A stretch of DNA of 64,000 nt from Triops longicaudatus (GCA_022885665.1 JAGQDJ010000002.1:186001-250000), one strand, 5' to 3'; shown: positions 48,336-63,500, counted from the stretch's first letter. Program-made: numbers and translations. The notes: generated by a model from the sequence alone, not told the origin.

Positions 48336-48822
48336 ATTTGAGTATCGTTTTATTTCACGGAGTTCTCTGACGCTGTCTGACGGTGTAAGAGATTTTATTG
48401 AGTTACACAAACTGACACCACCGTATCGAGTCGGACTCGACCGCTTGGGGTAGTCGACTCTTACTGACTTGCTAGATGAAAAAGTTCAGTCCGTCGTGTC
48501 ATTGTTCAAGCGCACTTATTTTGAAACTTGTACCGGGTGCTTCTTACCAAATGCCGTTTTATATTGTTGAGCGTCTATTTGTATTTTTGAAAATAGAAAG
48601 TTTATGTTAAGCATAAGTGTTATTTTGACAAAAAAGTTTGTGACAGTTTGGCAAATATTATGTTTAATCAACAGAATGTATTCTTTACAAAGCTGCTTAA
48701 TAAGGCCGAAAATATGTTTTTACAAAGACAGTTGAGTTCAGTATAAAAGTAATATGCGCGGTAGACACAGCACGTTTTACTAAGAAACCTTAACTTTGAA
48801 AAAGCACGAGCTTGTCGGGAAG

Positions 48823-48920
48823 TTATTTAAAAGAAGTTAGAGATCTTGGAAATTATTCTAAAAGAAGTTTGAGATCTTGGGAGTTATTATTAAAAAAAAA
48901 AAAAAACTTTGAGATCTTTC
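48823..48920. repeat. Imperfect 31-bp tandem repeat, about 3 copies
   Basis: Three units built on TTATT...AAAAGAAGTT..GAGATCTTGG; the third carries a 15-A run and ends GAGATCTTTC. Confidence 0.75.
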
Positions 48921-50393
48921 AGGTAAATTCAAGTAGCAAACGTTTAAAAAGACGTGCAAAAACTTCTAAACATTTTCCAGAAGCTTTACTTTTTATTATT
49001 TCATAGCTCTCAGACAAAGAATATGCACAATCGAAGTGAAGACGAAAGGTTGCGTAAAAATGCTTCAGATCCCGGAGTTTAATCTCTAAAATCATTTATC
49101 TGACAAACGCTAAATTTTCTCTTTAATGGAAGTTTAAATGTGGTGAAAATGTCTATAAAGCTTACTTTATTTTTTAAGAATGGAAAGGCTAGCAAAGCAA
49201 AAGGTATTAGGCATGGTTGAGTTGAAATATAACTAGCAAAATCAATCCTGTTTACTATGATAAATTTTATGCAGTAATTACTTACGATAGAAAGAAATTG
49301 TGCCCTGCATTTAGTAATACAATATAATTTACCTTTGAAACTGAAAAACAAATAATGAGGTGCTACATTCTTAGAAGAAACTCTTCCAATATTTAGTCAA
49401 AAATCCGAGGAAGACACTCATAGGTACATCGAAATGTAAAAGAATTACGCATATCATACAACTATTCACATTTCGCGCCCAAATCTGATGACACGGAAAT
49501 ATCGTGCGTTTTATTGAAACTAAATGTTTTGAATCAATGTGACGCGCATACAATAAAAAGTGATAAGTAGATTACACTACGTAACGCTGTAGACTCAACA
49601 TCGTGGAAATAAAACGAGGCTTTGGTAACGTGAGCCTTATGTTATGGGTGGAATATGGAAGCCGTATTTTATGGAGACCATTTGCCTCCTATTGGCACCA
49701 GGTTCGAATGTATGTCGTGCAGCGGGTCGATTGCTGAGTGAATCTGGATATTCAATATGCGATAATTAACGATGGGTCGTTCAAGAACAGGCTATGAAGT
49801 CATGTCGTTCGATGACAGTAATGCGCTACCAGTATCCCTAAGTAATTTTTACGCATTTGAAGCACCGCCAGGAAATTTCAAGCCAATGCGGTAAAAAGCA
49901 CAGGAACTTCTCGATCACAAAACCATACTTGCGTAACAAAGCTTCTTATCGATTAGCTCTCTTTGCCGTCTATGATATTGCGGAACTTGTCTGACTGAAC
50001 AAAGAAGTTAACGTGCGTAAATACGAGAAAGAAAGCTAAGGAAAATGTTCAGGAAAGGAATACGAACATAAATTTTGTTCGTTATGAGATTTCAGGTTTC
50101 AAGCAATACGTGAGACAAAATGCGCCCTGAGATGGACTAGACTACCTCTCCCTAGGTGACGCGCACAGTCGATATGGCAGGAAAAAATGCTGAGCAAGAG
50201 GTAATTCTTGAGTATCGCCTCCGAAACACAAGAAAGCGATTCGTTTTGAAAGAGTAGAAAGATCTCTTTTCATGCGATACAGGCACCTCCGTACCTATGG
50301 GGGTTAAGGGGGTTTGAACCCCTCTAAGAATGGTTTTCATTTAAGCAATCAGAATTATTCTGGATTGTATAATACGAGATGTAAAGTTTTATT

Positions 50394-51084
50394 CAGGTTG
50401 TTTAGAAAGTCCTAATAGACCTGCATTCTTTTGCTTATAAAAATAAGTTTAAGAACGAACTTCGGCAATAGTTAACCAACGTTCGGAACTCACAGCGAGA
50501 TTTAATCGTGATTGTTGCCATCTTTTGGAACTTAAAAGGAACTGCAACGAAAGAAAAGTCTGGCCACATTCTGTGCCAATCACATTTTATGGAAAAAAAA
50601 TCAAATTTACTTTTTAAAGGTCTAGAGCTTCAGTATGAGATCAACCATGATCTCTGCAAAGGAAAGTTTGTTCCCTAGCTTATAAAGGAATTTTAATGGG
50701 CACTTTTGATGTTAGCTTCTTGGGGATGAAAAGATACAATTCCTGAAGCATTTTCAAAAAGTGACCCGCAAATGATCCACAAACGTGAAAACACATACAC
50801 ACCATATTGGTTTAATTCGGCATCTATCATGACGGACCTCACACTAACAGCTTAGCCCCACAGCGAAATATTTTCGCGTTCCTAAAATGTGGCTGGGAGT
50901 GAAAGTGGTCGGACTTATCTTTCATTGTTGCGGTACCGTAAAGGTCCCAAAGATGGCAACCATAATGATTATATCTTGGAATGAGTTCCGATCGTCGGAT
51001 AACTGTTGTCCAATTTTTTTCTCAAGCCGTTTTTTTTACAAGCAAAAGAATGCAGGTATACTGGGATTTTCTAAACTCCCTATA
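50394..51084. mobile_element. Foldback-type element with about 190-bp inverted repeats
   Basis: The left arm starts CAGGTTGTTTAGAAAGTCCT; the right arm ends CTAAACTCCCTATAC. The arms share in inverted order GCATTCTTTTGCTTATAAAAA, TCGGAACTCA, TTGTTGCCATCTTT, a GGAACTGCAAC-like run and AAGTCTGGCCAC. The unique centre is about 300 bp. Same family as the 20.7-kb element. No transposase, so it is non-autonomous. A plus ORF at 50887-51117 is just the right arm. Confidence 0.75.
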
Positions 51085-51098
51085 CGCATCAAAGTGAG

Positions 51099-51287
51099 TT
51101 CGTACTCAGGACCGTAGCCAGGATCTTTGTTTGGAGAATGGAGGGAGGCTGGGAGTTTCGGGGGGGGGGGGGTCACTATGCAATTTTATTGGATATTTGG
51201 TTTCACCTACGTTCACCTAATAAAACATACAAAATATTGAGGCTAATCCTATAACTCCCCCGCCCTAATTACGTGCCTGTTCATATT
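51099..51287 (+). mobile_element. MITE, CAGGGCCGTA family
   Basis: The element spans 51107-51279 (173 bp). Left end CAGGACCGTAGCCAGG, right end CCCTAATTACGTGCCTG, internal G14 run. Flanks TTCGTACT and TTCATATT match at 6 of 8, fitting an old 8-bp hAT TSD. It sits 22 bp from the foldback element. Confidence 0.7.
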
Positions 51288-54200
51288 GATTTTACAGAAA
51301 AACAAGCATTATGAGGCGCGTTGCTCATCTTTTTTTTCTCCATCAAAATTGGTCAAACTGAAGCCAGATTACATTTACTAGGATATAGTTCAAGTCTTAG
51401 CAGTTTTCGGCTTTAACTCTACCCTTCCCCACATACACACCCTCTCATATTTTCCTCAAAACTTGATTTAAGCCACATACGTAGCGAAACCTAACTCAGG
51501 CGCACTTATACAGATTGTAGGAAAGTTACTGAAAAAGAATTGAAAATTTTACACCTTTCAGCACTTATAAAATTGAAAGTGGGGGTCCATGGTTAAGCAA
51601 AAAGCACTCAAGATTTTTCAAATGAAATTATCCAGGAAAACATATGTATTGACATGGATTTCTAATTATCTGTAAGTTTAGTTGTCAGCATTATTTCTTG
51701 AACACCTTCTAAATTTGACTATTTTCTTTGGGGAGGCCATGTCCGACCCAAAACGTCCTTTCTCGTTCGGCCTAAGATTGCAGCAAAGTAAACCACGATT
51801 TACAACTTGCTGGAATCTACACTAGTTTTCTTAATAGTTCTGTTTAAAATGCACAGTTTAAATTTGTAGCAGGTGAGTTAAATTTCAACATCTTCTGAGG
51901 GGAGTAGATTCAAAGTTGGTTTATATTTAAGCTTCGTCGCTGAAACAGTACGAACAATTAAGTCTCGCTTTAGTTCTTGACATGCGGTTGTTGTTTATGT
52001 GGTTGACATGTCGGAAATAATAAAATAAGAACATTTTCAGTTATGTGCACTGGTACAAAAAAAGCAACTTTTTGGCTTTACTTATTCGACATTCGCCAAA
52101 TATAGAACATGTTTATTTTTCATTTTAATTTAAAAAAAATCGATTAGGACTCAGCCCCCCACCCCTCCGAACGTATTGAAGGAAAACGTATCAATAATAA
52201 TAATTAACATGAAAGTCTCTTAAAGCGATCCTATAATTTTCTTACTGCTTAATTCGCCTGTCACTATCGATTCTTTCCTTGCTCTGCTTTAGCACAATGT
52301 GAAAATAAATACACAGTATTTTATCTGGAGTGTTTCGAACACTTCAAGACATACAGGCAAAAATGAAAGAAAAGTTGTCTCTTTGCTCAATAGAGGTCAA
52401 TATGGTCTACTTGGTTTAAACAAACGTATCAAAGGATGTAATTTATGCCAAGGACCTTAGAACAAAATATAAAAACATTGGCAACCGAGCGTTGATTCGA
52501 CGTAAATACATCAGTAAGCATAAAAACAAACATGATGTCAAAGCTTATCAAGGCTTTATGGTTAAATTATCCCAAGACCCGTCATGAATAAAAAACTATA
52601 TTAAGTAAGTGAAAAATTACTCTTGAAAGCTTAGTCACCCGGTAAGCTTACAGCATCAGAAATTTTACTTGTTATCCAAGATTACGTGTTGGCGCCATAC
52701 CGTGATTTGAATTTCCTTCTAAGTTTCGTTTAACGCCATCTGCCCACGAGTACACGCAATCGGTTTCCTGCCACAAGTCAATTTATCTCATTAACGCGGC
52801 CAACGGCCATACCACGCAGAATGTACCCAGACTCGTCCTCTTATTAACGCGAAAAATTTAACAAATAGCTTGATTCACGATATCGTGACAGTGAATTTCT
52901 CTTTTACACCCTGTACATAGAAAACGTATTTTAGTGAGGAAAAAAATCCTGCTCTGCCTAAGTTTTCCTTCACTTCTTCATAACTCACCGTACTATTCAC
53001 ACAATTAGTTTTCGGCCCGTATTCAAAAGTGGAAAGCAAACAGACATTACGAACATTAAGTTTCTATTTTGCCTTACAGCGTACAAATACAGTCTTTTCC
53101 AGCTAAGGGTGCTGATACACAGACTGACGTCAAAGCAGTCCTAACATGCGGGTCATTAAAAGCATAGCAAAGGCAATGTGTTACGTTCGCCGGGGGGTGA
53201 TAATACGAAGAGTTTTGGAGTAGTACCAGAGAAAATGGGAGCAAAAAGAAAACAGAAAAAGCTTAAAGATGCCCTAGCGTTGGGGTCTGGGATGGGTTGG
53301 CAAGTTCGGGATAGATCTCGACAGCTTGGGTTCCGCCCCCTCTATTCTGCAGTGCAGTACTGGGTTGCGGCACCACCGCGAGAGTGGGATATAACTTTCA
53401 CGTGTAAAACTCCACAGCAACAAGATGAGGGCGATAACCATTCCCCACTTTAGAAGAAATCAGAACAAAGGAAATATCCTAAGACAATTTTCCAGCAAGG
53501 CCGGTATTTCTTTCTTGTCTATTACCTTCTTTATTATCTTTGAAAGTCCTGCACGAAATAAAAAAGCAACAAAGCACACTCACTTTACGAGTAGACTGAC
53601 CTTCTAGCGTGGTACGTGGTAATACAATTACAAAAAATGCGGCAGGAGGGATTAAATGAGGTAAAGGTCTTGCCGGTTACAATGCAATCCACAAAGAAAT
53701 GTGATGGATGGCGATCGCACACGCGCAAGTATATGCAAAAAAGAGTACTAATTTACCTTGTCCCATAATGCATTAACTCCAGGACAATGTTCACTAAGAA
53801 ATTATCTTGAGTGATCCGGTATTTGTGCCCCATGCAGACTCCAAATGATATAGAAATACTACCAAGTACTGGCTGTGGAAGAAATGCATAGATAGAAAGG
53901 GTCTAACCACGCTTTGTTGTTATTTTCTTAGCACGTAACGCGATCTAGAGGCAAGTATGGAAACTACCACAAAAGTTTATCGGCCAGGACCTCGGTTACG
54001 CTGCAGCGATTGCGCATAAATGCAACGGCCACTAAAAAACCTAAACTTTTGCGCAGTGAGTTCGTGACTTACGTTTTCTTACAATAGTAAAGCCAATGAG
54101 AGAAAAAAAAATGTTTCGCTTTAAGACGTGCTCACAGTCCCAACCGGGCTTGATTAGGTTAGCTGGGCGGGGCTGGAATTACCTGGGATCACCCGTCAAG

Positions 54201-55568
54201 AATTGCTGCAGCAATATCTTAAATGGGAATGTTACTCTAGTATAGCCCAAAGGTTTGCATGCCAATTAGGCCGCTCTCAATCGTGAGCTTTTCCCAAGTT
54301 GGCGTAAATAATTCTTAGCAACTACGAAAACTCCCAACAGAAATAACTTGCCAGCACTGCCCTCGCTCTTACACTATTCCTGCTCATCCAACGGCGTTTA
54401 AAGAGAGTTTAAATTAAGGTAATATGTACGCAGATCCAACCAACCACAAAATTTCTCTTTCGCGAAGTGCCCCAACTTGGGGACTCTCATTCATCTCTCT
54501 CGTTGCCAGTTTTCACCACTGCAGTAATTCAACGAAACTTTCATCAGCTCCTACCATTCCTAGCTGCCAGCAGTGTTTAATGTAGTAGTAACTAGTTTTG
54601 CTAGAATTAATATCTTTTTGCTTCCTCAGCAATGTTGTTTATGGGAGAAGATTTGGTTAAGTGAAGCGTTGCACAACAGTTTGGCGGACGAATAGACATA
54701 AATTGGAGGTAAGATGGAAATAATTGCATCCCTGTAATATTGGAAAGGAGCCGGGTAATGTTTGTTTTGGGAAGCAATTGGATGACGGTGTGGATTGAAT
54801 GAACCCCATTGCTGAAAACGCGGCGCATCATAGAGTGTAGCTATGCAAATTTCTCAGCGAGAAGCACCGCATTGCTGTTGGTAAAGTACCGATGAGGACA
54901 GGAACGGCAAGCGAATTATTCAAATTTATTCCGTGTACACTGACAAAGGCGTAAGAGCACGACGCGCAGCTACAAGTGAATGCCATCAAGCTACTCATTG
55001 GGGACAGTAGTAGGAACTGAATGCCGAGTTAAGTAGCAAATTCTCCCGAAACTCTTTCCTTCGTTTTCCTCTACTCGGCTTTAAAATATCCCCGAAGTGC
55101 CAGATTCTCTCTCTACTTAATGTTCCTGAAACATCCTTACCATCGCTAATTCCATCGTGCGGAATGTGACACATCGAATATCGTACTACACACTTAATCT
55201 CTTCCGAAAATCTCTATATAACGCGACATTAAAAATTAAGACTGAAAATAAAATCAAACGATTCAATCATTCTGACTCCTTATATTGATACGTGGTGAAG
55301 CTGCGTTACTTTGTGTATGAAAATAACGGAAATAACTGTCTGCATTTGTGTTACCACCGACCAACATTCGGAATTATAGACTAGAACTTATGAGCAGTAA
55401 ACTTCACTGTCGAACTAAAAATCGAAACAAATATGAAAACTCAAAATATGCCGATTATATTACTGCGCACTAACACACAACCACTACCTTTTGAAAATCA
55501 TGTTCTTGGCGTAGATTGCCATTACTACTATATTTTTCTTATTGTGTAACACTATAAAGATCTGTATC

Positions 55569-55709
55569 CAAGGTTTCGTTACGTGTAGGGGGGGATTTTG
55601 GTATGCCGTTTGTTTGGACACGTATGATTTCCTCTATATTTCCCCATAAAAGTATAATTTTTCGGAGAGAAGAGGAGTCAACCCATCCATACCACTGGGT
55701 ACGGCCTTG
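55569..55709 (-). mobile_element. MITE, CAGGGCCGTA family (reverse orientation)
   Basis: On the minus strand it begins CAAGGCCGTACCCAGTGG and its other end reads CAAGGTTTCGTTACGTGT as an inverted repeat. About 141 bp with a G7 tract. TSD not evident. Confidence 0.5.
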
Positions 55710-58700
55710 CATGTGCACCTTGCAAATTTGTGAACTCTTTCGCATGTTGAAACACGTTAGCAACCCCTTCTACAAGCACAGTAGAAGCGAAGATAGTGAA
55801 ATACTATTGTGATTCCACTGTTACTATCCGCAACATGAAACAGGCCTATATACTCAATAATAACTACCTAAACGAAGAAGCTCCACTCAAACTTCACTGC
55901 ACTGGGTAGTGTTGAAAGTTTCTAATTGCAAAAGCTTTGCTGGTGCGGAATGCTCGGGAGAAGATGCTGCGGAACAGCGCTCTCGCACGTGAGGCAGCAG
56001 TGGAGTATTATTTGCTTCATTTCTTGTGTAGTGACAGTTCTATGTCTTAGATCGTTTCCAGGTGAAAAGAGAAAAATATAAAAATGATTCCACAGACTTC
56101 TTACTGGACAAAAAGAAAAAAAAATGTTATCCCACAAAATCAGGTTTTATTATCCAATTTATAAGGCCTTGCTTTAAACTTTGAACTTTATTATCACTTC
56201 CCCAAACGGATTAAGTGATGCGTCTAGCTGCAACTTGAAAAGCTTCCATTCCAGATAGTGAAAACTTTAAGGTCTGCTGTAGCAAACTTTCCGCCCAAAG
56301 GTTGTGTCAGCTCTGGTAGTCACACAAGAGGAACGTTTCATCGTTTGTAAACTTGCGATAACCACTTTGCTTTCCCTTTGACTTTATCACGTCCAAAATT
56401 ACTGCACGGAAGTTCTTCCTTTCCTTATGTAACGTCATGTTGCCGCACTTAAAAGCTTCCTTGAAGCAATTCCTTCCCTTTTTTTGCTGTTAGTGTCGCC
56501 TCGATTCTTTGTATATCGGTTTTAACCTAGTGCTGAAATCAGTAGAACAGATTTGAACCCATTCTTGTCTTTTTACAGCACTTCATAGCGTCTTTTTTCT
56601 ACAAATAGATACCAACATCCCCTTGCAAAGATTTCTTGTATCTTCTGGCCCTAGGGCATCTTTTGGTGGTCCGGTTATCCAGTTTCGCCTGGCTGAATGG
56701 GTGATCTAAATGGAAATAGATCCTTACTTTTAAAAATTTACCAAGAAATACTAGATACGTTTCGTTATTGTTAGACACAAAGTTAAAAGTTCTCCCGACA
56801 CTTTATCTCTCCAATTTGTCATCGTACACCGCTGGGATTCGGACCCTGAGAACCCAAAGCTAGCGAATATTTTGTTTTCTCTTTTTGGAAACATTTTGAT
56901 TTTTTCCGAAAGTTGTTTGTAGCTATTGTTAAAGGTTAACCGAGAAAAGAAAAAAAAAAACAACGGCACATGATTGGGTTCAGGTGTCAGCTAGAAAACA
57001 ACATTATGGCTTCGCTAGCTTGAACTTTTCGTGGTATCAGTTATTTTTTCTCTTCGCACAACGTTGGTGACGCGATCGTAGATCAACTAATAACAAACAA
57101 GACATTGGCGCCAGAAAGCTTCTCATCTTGCTGTGTCATTTGCTCTGAGTGCCTCATAGCCGGCAAAACAAACTCGTATGGGGAAAAGAAATCCTACATT
57201 ACGACGATATTGAATAGTTGACACGCATACAGTTCAACAAAAATGCGTGTTTCTAAAATAGAACCGAACTATTTAGCGGAATTTCGTGAAGGTAATCACT
57301 CTTCAAGCAGAATGAGCATTCCTGTCTATCATGAGGAAAAATTTCCCCTTAGCTGATCTGTGATCCGTTTAAGAAGGTTAGAGTGTTCCCGTCTCTCAAG
57401 GTGAAGAGCCTATTTTCTGCCCGTAAAGATGGAATATCCCGCTCGTATGTCTTTTCTTCTTTCTCGCCCCGTGTCGTTGCAACGTGTGTGATCGGTAGAG
57501 GAAAATCTGCAGCCCTTCACGGTGTGCAGCATTAATCGCTCTCCAATTTTCCTCTTTCAGTTTTCTCTGGCGTTCCGGACTCCTGAGTGCCTGCTTAACT
57601 CAAACTATATATCCGCCCAAGTGTTCTTTGAGATTTATTTTCGGCCCAAGGAGGCGTTATATTAAGGAACGCCAGATGCAAGTAATTTTGTTTCCTTGAC
57701 CTTTGCAGAATTCCAACGGACCATTACCTTTTTGCCTGAGTAAAATATCTTTAACTTTCCCTCCTGCAACAGACAAGCATCCCATACGTCTTTACTGTCA
57801 AAATGCGGTGTGCGCGAGAGATGTTTGCCCTGTAGACCTGTCTTTCGATTTAGTAAACCGCGTAAACCAAGCGAAACCTCCTGTAAAATTCCTTAATTTT
57901 CTTTTCCGAATAGGCCTCCATTCGTAGTAATGACATTCGGATGAAGACAATTTTTTGTCAGTTGCACAGTTCACGAGAGAGGCCATTAAATCAGTACAAA
58001 GAAGGTTATATAGTGAAAATTATAACTTGTTAAATAATAAATGATAATACGCATAAATGAAGATAAAAATTAAAAAATAGTCAGTACAAAAAATTACAAG
58101 TCCTTTGGAGAAGTGAACAGGAACGGGAATGTTCAACTTTTGCTTTCCCTTCCTTCGTCTCTTCGTGTCTCTCGTGGGTGGAAATAGAATTGCTCCACGA
58201 AGTTTCGACCGAGCGCGTTTCTGGTGTCACAAGTTGTATTGTCAAGGCTAAGAAAGATTTTCACAAATTTTAAGCCGAAATATCGAAAACATATATTGCA
58301 AGTCAAGCGTAAAAATATTTAAATTTTCTACGTTCCATGAAGCAGAAATATTATTTCTATTTCTTAGCTAACATGGGACCACTAGGAAAGCGAGCAAACG
58401 AGCAACGCGACCTTTACAACGAATAAAAAATAAGTAAACATCTAATTTTCTCTTTTTTTACACGCGTCTCTACATTCATTAGTGAAGAATCTTATAGAAC
58501 ATTTTGCGTTTCTCTGTCCTACCGCAAGATTCACTAAATGTGTTTCTGTGCTACAATTTCTATATTTGTTTACTATTAAAAGGTTGGCAACACTGCATTC
58601 TGCTTTCAGGTTTTTTTTTTCCTTTTTGGTATGCTAAATAACGATGCTTAAGTGTTGGGGAACCTTGACGGGGTTTTATGCCCTTCTGTGTCCTACGTCA

Positions 58701-60524
58701 ACAGTTAACCTCGAAAGAGTTCAAAATAATAAAGAAGATAAAAATGAGGAAGGAGGAATCGAAGGGGAGGCTCTTAATACTTACAAAAAACGAAGATGTC
58801 GAACATGACCATCATCAGGCAACCCATAACACCCGGCCACTGTAGCCATAACCCGTCCTTAAATCCCGCCCTTTTTATACTTCTGCCGCCAGGGCGACTC
58901 CCCTGCGCCTTTTCTTACGACGTATTCCTTCAATTAACCATCACGTTCCGGGACAACCAACCCGATCATTGTCTCCTTGGACATGGGCACGACGAACTCT
59001 CCCGCTGAAGAAATGCACCCGCTAGAAATAATTTCTGCCCCACAGGCTGATTAGTCACTGCAGTGCTAGCAGAGATAAGTTTTCGGACTCGCCAGTAGAC
59101 AGCCAGCAATCGCGCACTAAATCCCATCAGGTCAAGTTGTCTCTAAAACTGTCCTAAGTAGCTCTGTACTCGCTTTACCCTTTTCAAACCGCGTTGTCCG
59201 CCTCGCCTTTAAATTCTTTTTTTTTTTCAAAGTATCGTGTTATTCTCGGTAAGAAACCCACGCACACAGAAATCCCTCCAGGCACGGGAGATTTACTAAT
59301 ACAAGTCTTCTTTGCCCTTTCCAAAAAGGGGCGTTAGTAGATAAAGGGGTAGCGATTAAGGCAAAGGACGTTTCCTGGCGGTGAAGTTTGACCTTCTTTC
59401 TCTTCTTTTTTATACACATGTATTTTTTAAGGAATTTCTAGTCGTCGGAATTCCTTAGAAACAAACAAAAGCCGAGCAGCCTTTCATTGTCCTATACATC
59501 AATAAGTGACATGCACCGGTCACTGAATGTTCGTTGCCACGACACACACACAGCACACCGTTCCAATAAATCAACCCAAGTGCCTTTTTGGCGACGATAA
59601 AAGGGGAGGGTGGTGCGCAGTAATTGCGCCACCGTGTAACGGCAATTTCCTAGGACTTAACTGGAATAATCTGGCTTGTTATTTGCAGTCAGGAAAAAAA
59701 TTAGGATCAAAGCCTTCGGCCTGGCACGAAAGTTGTTTTGTAGAAACAGGAATCGCTATCTAAGCTATTAAGCCAGGAAGAAATATTCAGCTTGTAACAA
59801 AACTTATGGAAGAAAATAATATGGAGAAAAGAGTAGAAATCCCTTTAAAACTTTGGAAATGTCACTCGCATAGAAGCAATTGCGTCACAAGTTTTGGGTT
59901 CAAAGGGTAGCCAACTCCATGGATACCGTAGATGACAGGCAGTAAGGGTCCGTCCCTTACGAGGACCGGGAAGGTAACTAGAAAGCACTGTACGACTGTC
60001 CGGGATCTGTTGCAGATGATGTACGGTACGTGGGCATGGGCAACTGCGACTAGCGCTCGCTGGGTTTCACCAGACGGTTCATACAAGTTTGAAAGCGCGA
60101 ATGCGCGGGAAGGTGCAACCTCCCCTTAAAGAGTACTGGTACTGTGTTTCGAAGAGAGAAAAGAAGAACAAGACGGCAACGGCTAGGACGAAGGTCTACA
60201 ACGAAGAAGAAGGGAATGGGAAGGAGAGAAGTTTCCAAAACCTAGACAAGGACCCCACTGACTAGGCCGTTCTCAATTCCCTATCCAACGCGAGGCTAAC
60301 ATTGCTCTGCGGCACGATGGGTACACAGACTCTTTAGCGGGACACAACTGTCACTCCCCCTACCGGAAGAGGAGGCTAAAACTCTTCCCGGCTACTTTCC
60401 TGATGCCCTGAGGACATTTTGTGCATGTCTCCCACTAAGGCTTAAAGCCTTTACCTATGGCTTGGGTGGCTTTCGCGTTTGTCTGTCCTATCCGCTTTCG
60501 TTACGTTAGCTTCTTCCGTTGCAC

Positions 60525-60556
60525 GACACATACACACACACACATACATACACAAC
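60525..60556. repeat. (CA)n / CATA microsatellite
   Basis: Imperfect CACATACACACACACACATACATACACA tract of about 30 bp, shown here as short units: CACATA, (CA)n, CATACATA. Confidence 0.85.
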
Positions 60557-63500
60557 TCTTGTCCAAGAGCTGTACGTAAATCACAAGTAATCCGAAAAAC
60601 CATGGATGTTTCATCAGACCTATCATTGATTTTCTTTGATCGGGGTGGCTTTTCTTACCTAACCATTACTAACCCAGGAACTAATTACATACATGGGAAT
60701 TAAGACAAGACATGGAGCAGCGGAGTACCGGTTGTGCTATTTCTGCAGATATGTCCGTTTACATGTGAAACGTCTTTAACAAGTAACGAATCTTACGGAT
60801 AACGAAAAGGAAGCTATTGGATGCACCATTGGAGACTTAAATTTCTATGATTCTGTGTAACGTGCTTTGCATATTTTTCTACAGCAGAGAAAGTTCCGCA
60901 GTAATGCTCTAGATTTTGTACTTCAATTCTAGATTTACTGACTTTACGTGACCTATATTGCCATGATCTATTCTAGTGTTTTTCTATTTCAAAGATCCCA
61001 GTGAACTTTATGAAATTAAAATGAAAAAGGAAGGCAATATCATGGAAACACTTACAAACTTTGATCTAAGTTTTCGCAGCATCCACCCTCCCTCCGTCCC
61101 CCATGTTAAAGGCGTGTGCCTAGTTCCTTGGTTTCGCTTTTGCAACCTTTAAAGACTTCAATCATTAGAACTTCTTGCAACTCAGGATCATTTTTTTACC
61201 AGCAATAGTAAGTTCTTCATGCAAATCTTATGGTTCAACCATACACCCATTGTTTCCTTACGAGTGCCCAAATGTCTGGCAACCAAGCGAAAAGTGGAAA
61301 ATTTCGCCAGACAAGTTCTTGTACTGAGGCAGACCAAATGTTTTCCAGCTAGAAAACTATTCAGTTGCTATAAGATCTTTGTTGTCAAACTTTGTCGGTT
61401 TAGTTTGGAATTTACACTTACAATGGTCCAATTCAGCCAAGTTACATGATAATGCCGGTAATATTGGAGCACGAATGTGTGACCTGGCAATGTGACCCAA
61501 GCTTACTTCCTTCGACACCGCAGTGGTTGGAGAATGTATTATATTTAATTAAAAAAATCTACTATGATGAATTGCAGGACGCTAAAGCATTCGTGACAAA
61601 GTTTTATGCTTCTTTCGTGCTACTAATAAACAATTCTGAAAAAAATTAAAGCTAAATTTTCTGTACGAACTTTCTTTATTTATTTTAAATGTTTTATTTC
61701 CTTTAGTGGTCAAAGTGGAGCGAAGCAAATCGAGATAAATCGTGCCCTATTGCTCTAGTTTACAGAAATACAATGCGCATTATTCGCTACAATACTCTCA
61801 TAAATCTGTGTTCCTGTTGGTCATGTACTAGCTTTCCTTGATTTATTCACTAACTCTACGTAACTTTTCTTTCTAAGCTAACTCTTTACGCTCGGAAGAA
61901 AGAACAGATTTGCTCTACTAACGCTTTCTGTTGTATAAAGCATACAAAAAGTAGGAAAAAACGAATAAGCTTCAAAAGAGCAGAAGCTTGTTCCGACAAG
62001 GGGAAAAAAACTCATTTTCTACAACTTAGCTTTCTTTTAAGTATCCAGTTGGCTTCTTTTTTTCGTATTTACTTTTTTATTACGCAAATGTCAGCATGCT
62101 AGGAGTTATCTAAAGGATTATGCCACGAAGAAAGCTTATTTTAAAGTTAGAAACAAAAGACAACTCCACATTATCGCAGGAAAAAGTTGTCTGCAAATCT
62201 TATTAGGCTTTTTCAGAAAACGCATTATAGGGGCGTGGACCAGTAATGTGCCAACATTTTCGCGGGGAAAAAATTCTTGTTTGCAGGATTCTCCAAGTTA
62301 GTGATGGTGGAGTCTCCCTTTGCTCCCATCCTGTCTTTGCGAGAAGCAAAGGAACCTTTGGTGCTTCGTGGGCAAGATTCCAAAACATTTCTTGTAGTCG
62401 TTTTGGTGGTCGGAGACGGGAGAGAAAGGGGGAGAGAGAAAATCATCCTATGTTAGAAATTTATTGCCATATACACTCATTCCATTAGAAAACAGAATTC
62501 TGGGCTCGTTGGTAGGCGGAGTATATAGCTTTAAAACACGAGAGATATCTTCCGCTAGAGATGGGTGGGTATGGAATCACCAAGTTCTGGTAGCTGACAC
62601 TCTACAGTCAGTGGCGCGATTAAGAAGCAGCGGGGAAGTTGGTGATGTGAGCAAAAGGAGTGTGGAGAAAGGAAAGATCGAACGGTGATTTCTCTCTCGC
62701 GTTGGGCAAAGGGGAAAGAGAAAAAAACTGCCATCATACATTATCCACATTTCTCCTAGAAATAGGACAGAGCACAAAAAACTGCCAAACTTGGTCATAA
62801 AATTTTTCAAGAGCTGCGACGGACGAACTTGGAGAGGTCACATGTGATATCAGGCTTAGCAAGAATATTTTTTTCCCTCCGTACACTCGCACAGTTCCCA
62901 ATTTTCAAGCCCAGAGTTTATGGTATCCAGCAAGGAATTTTGGGTTCAATACAGCAAGGTCAAGAATTTTGGACTATCCCAAGACCAGACACGTCCTGCA
63001 TATTTCTGCTACTATTATTGGATTTCTTAGCCTATATTAATTATTCAGAAAGGTCTTGAATCTCTTGTCCAAACAAAATGCTACGTTGCACGTACTTGAC
63101 TCTTTTACTTGGCTCCTGCACATCTGTTCAGACAGAACTGAAGACCTAAAAATACTTTCGGTAAAGATCTTAATTTAAAAGCATAATTAGGAATTACAAA
63201 TATTGGTTAAGCCCTGGTAAAATGATAAATATTCTGCTCAAACATGTTCCTATTAATTACATTATATAGAACAAAATAGGAATAATTTAAATATTAAAAT
63301 ATTTAAAAATTGTGCATAAGAAATAAAAGAAAAAAATAGCAAAAATCATACAAAATGATTCGATTTAGTTGTACCACACTTGTGCAGTGCACACTTTCCT
63401 GCACTTGCAGCACGCAGTTGAGCGTGCACTTGCGCGTGAACGAAAAAGCTGAGGAATGAAATCGCTTTGACAACCATTTGTACACAAACGATCCACCGCT

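Noticed and set aside
50887..51117. 76-codon plus-strand ORF
   Set aside because: It is the right arm of the foldback element; its reading changes in the related copy.
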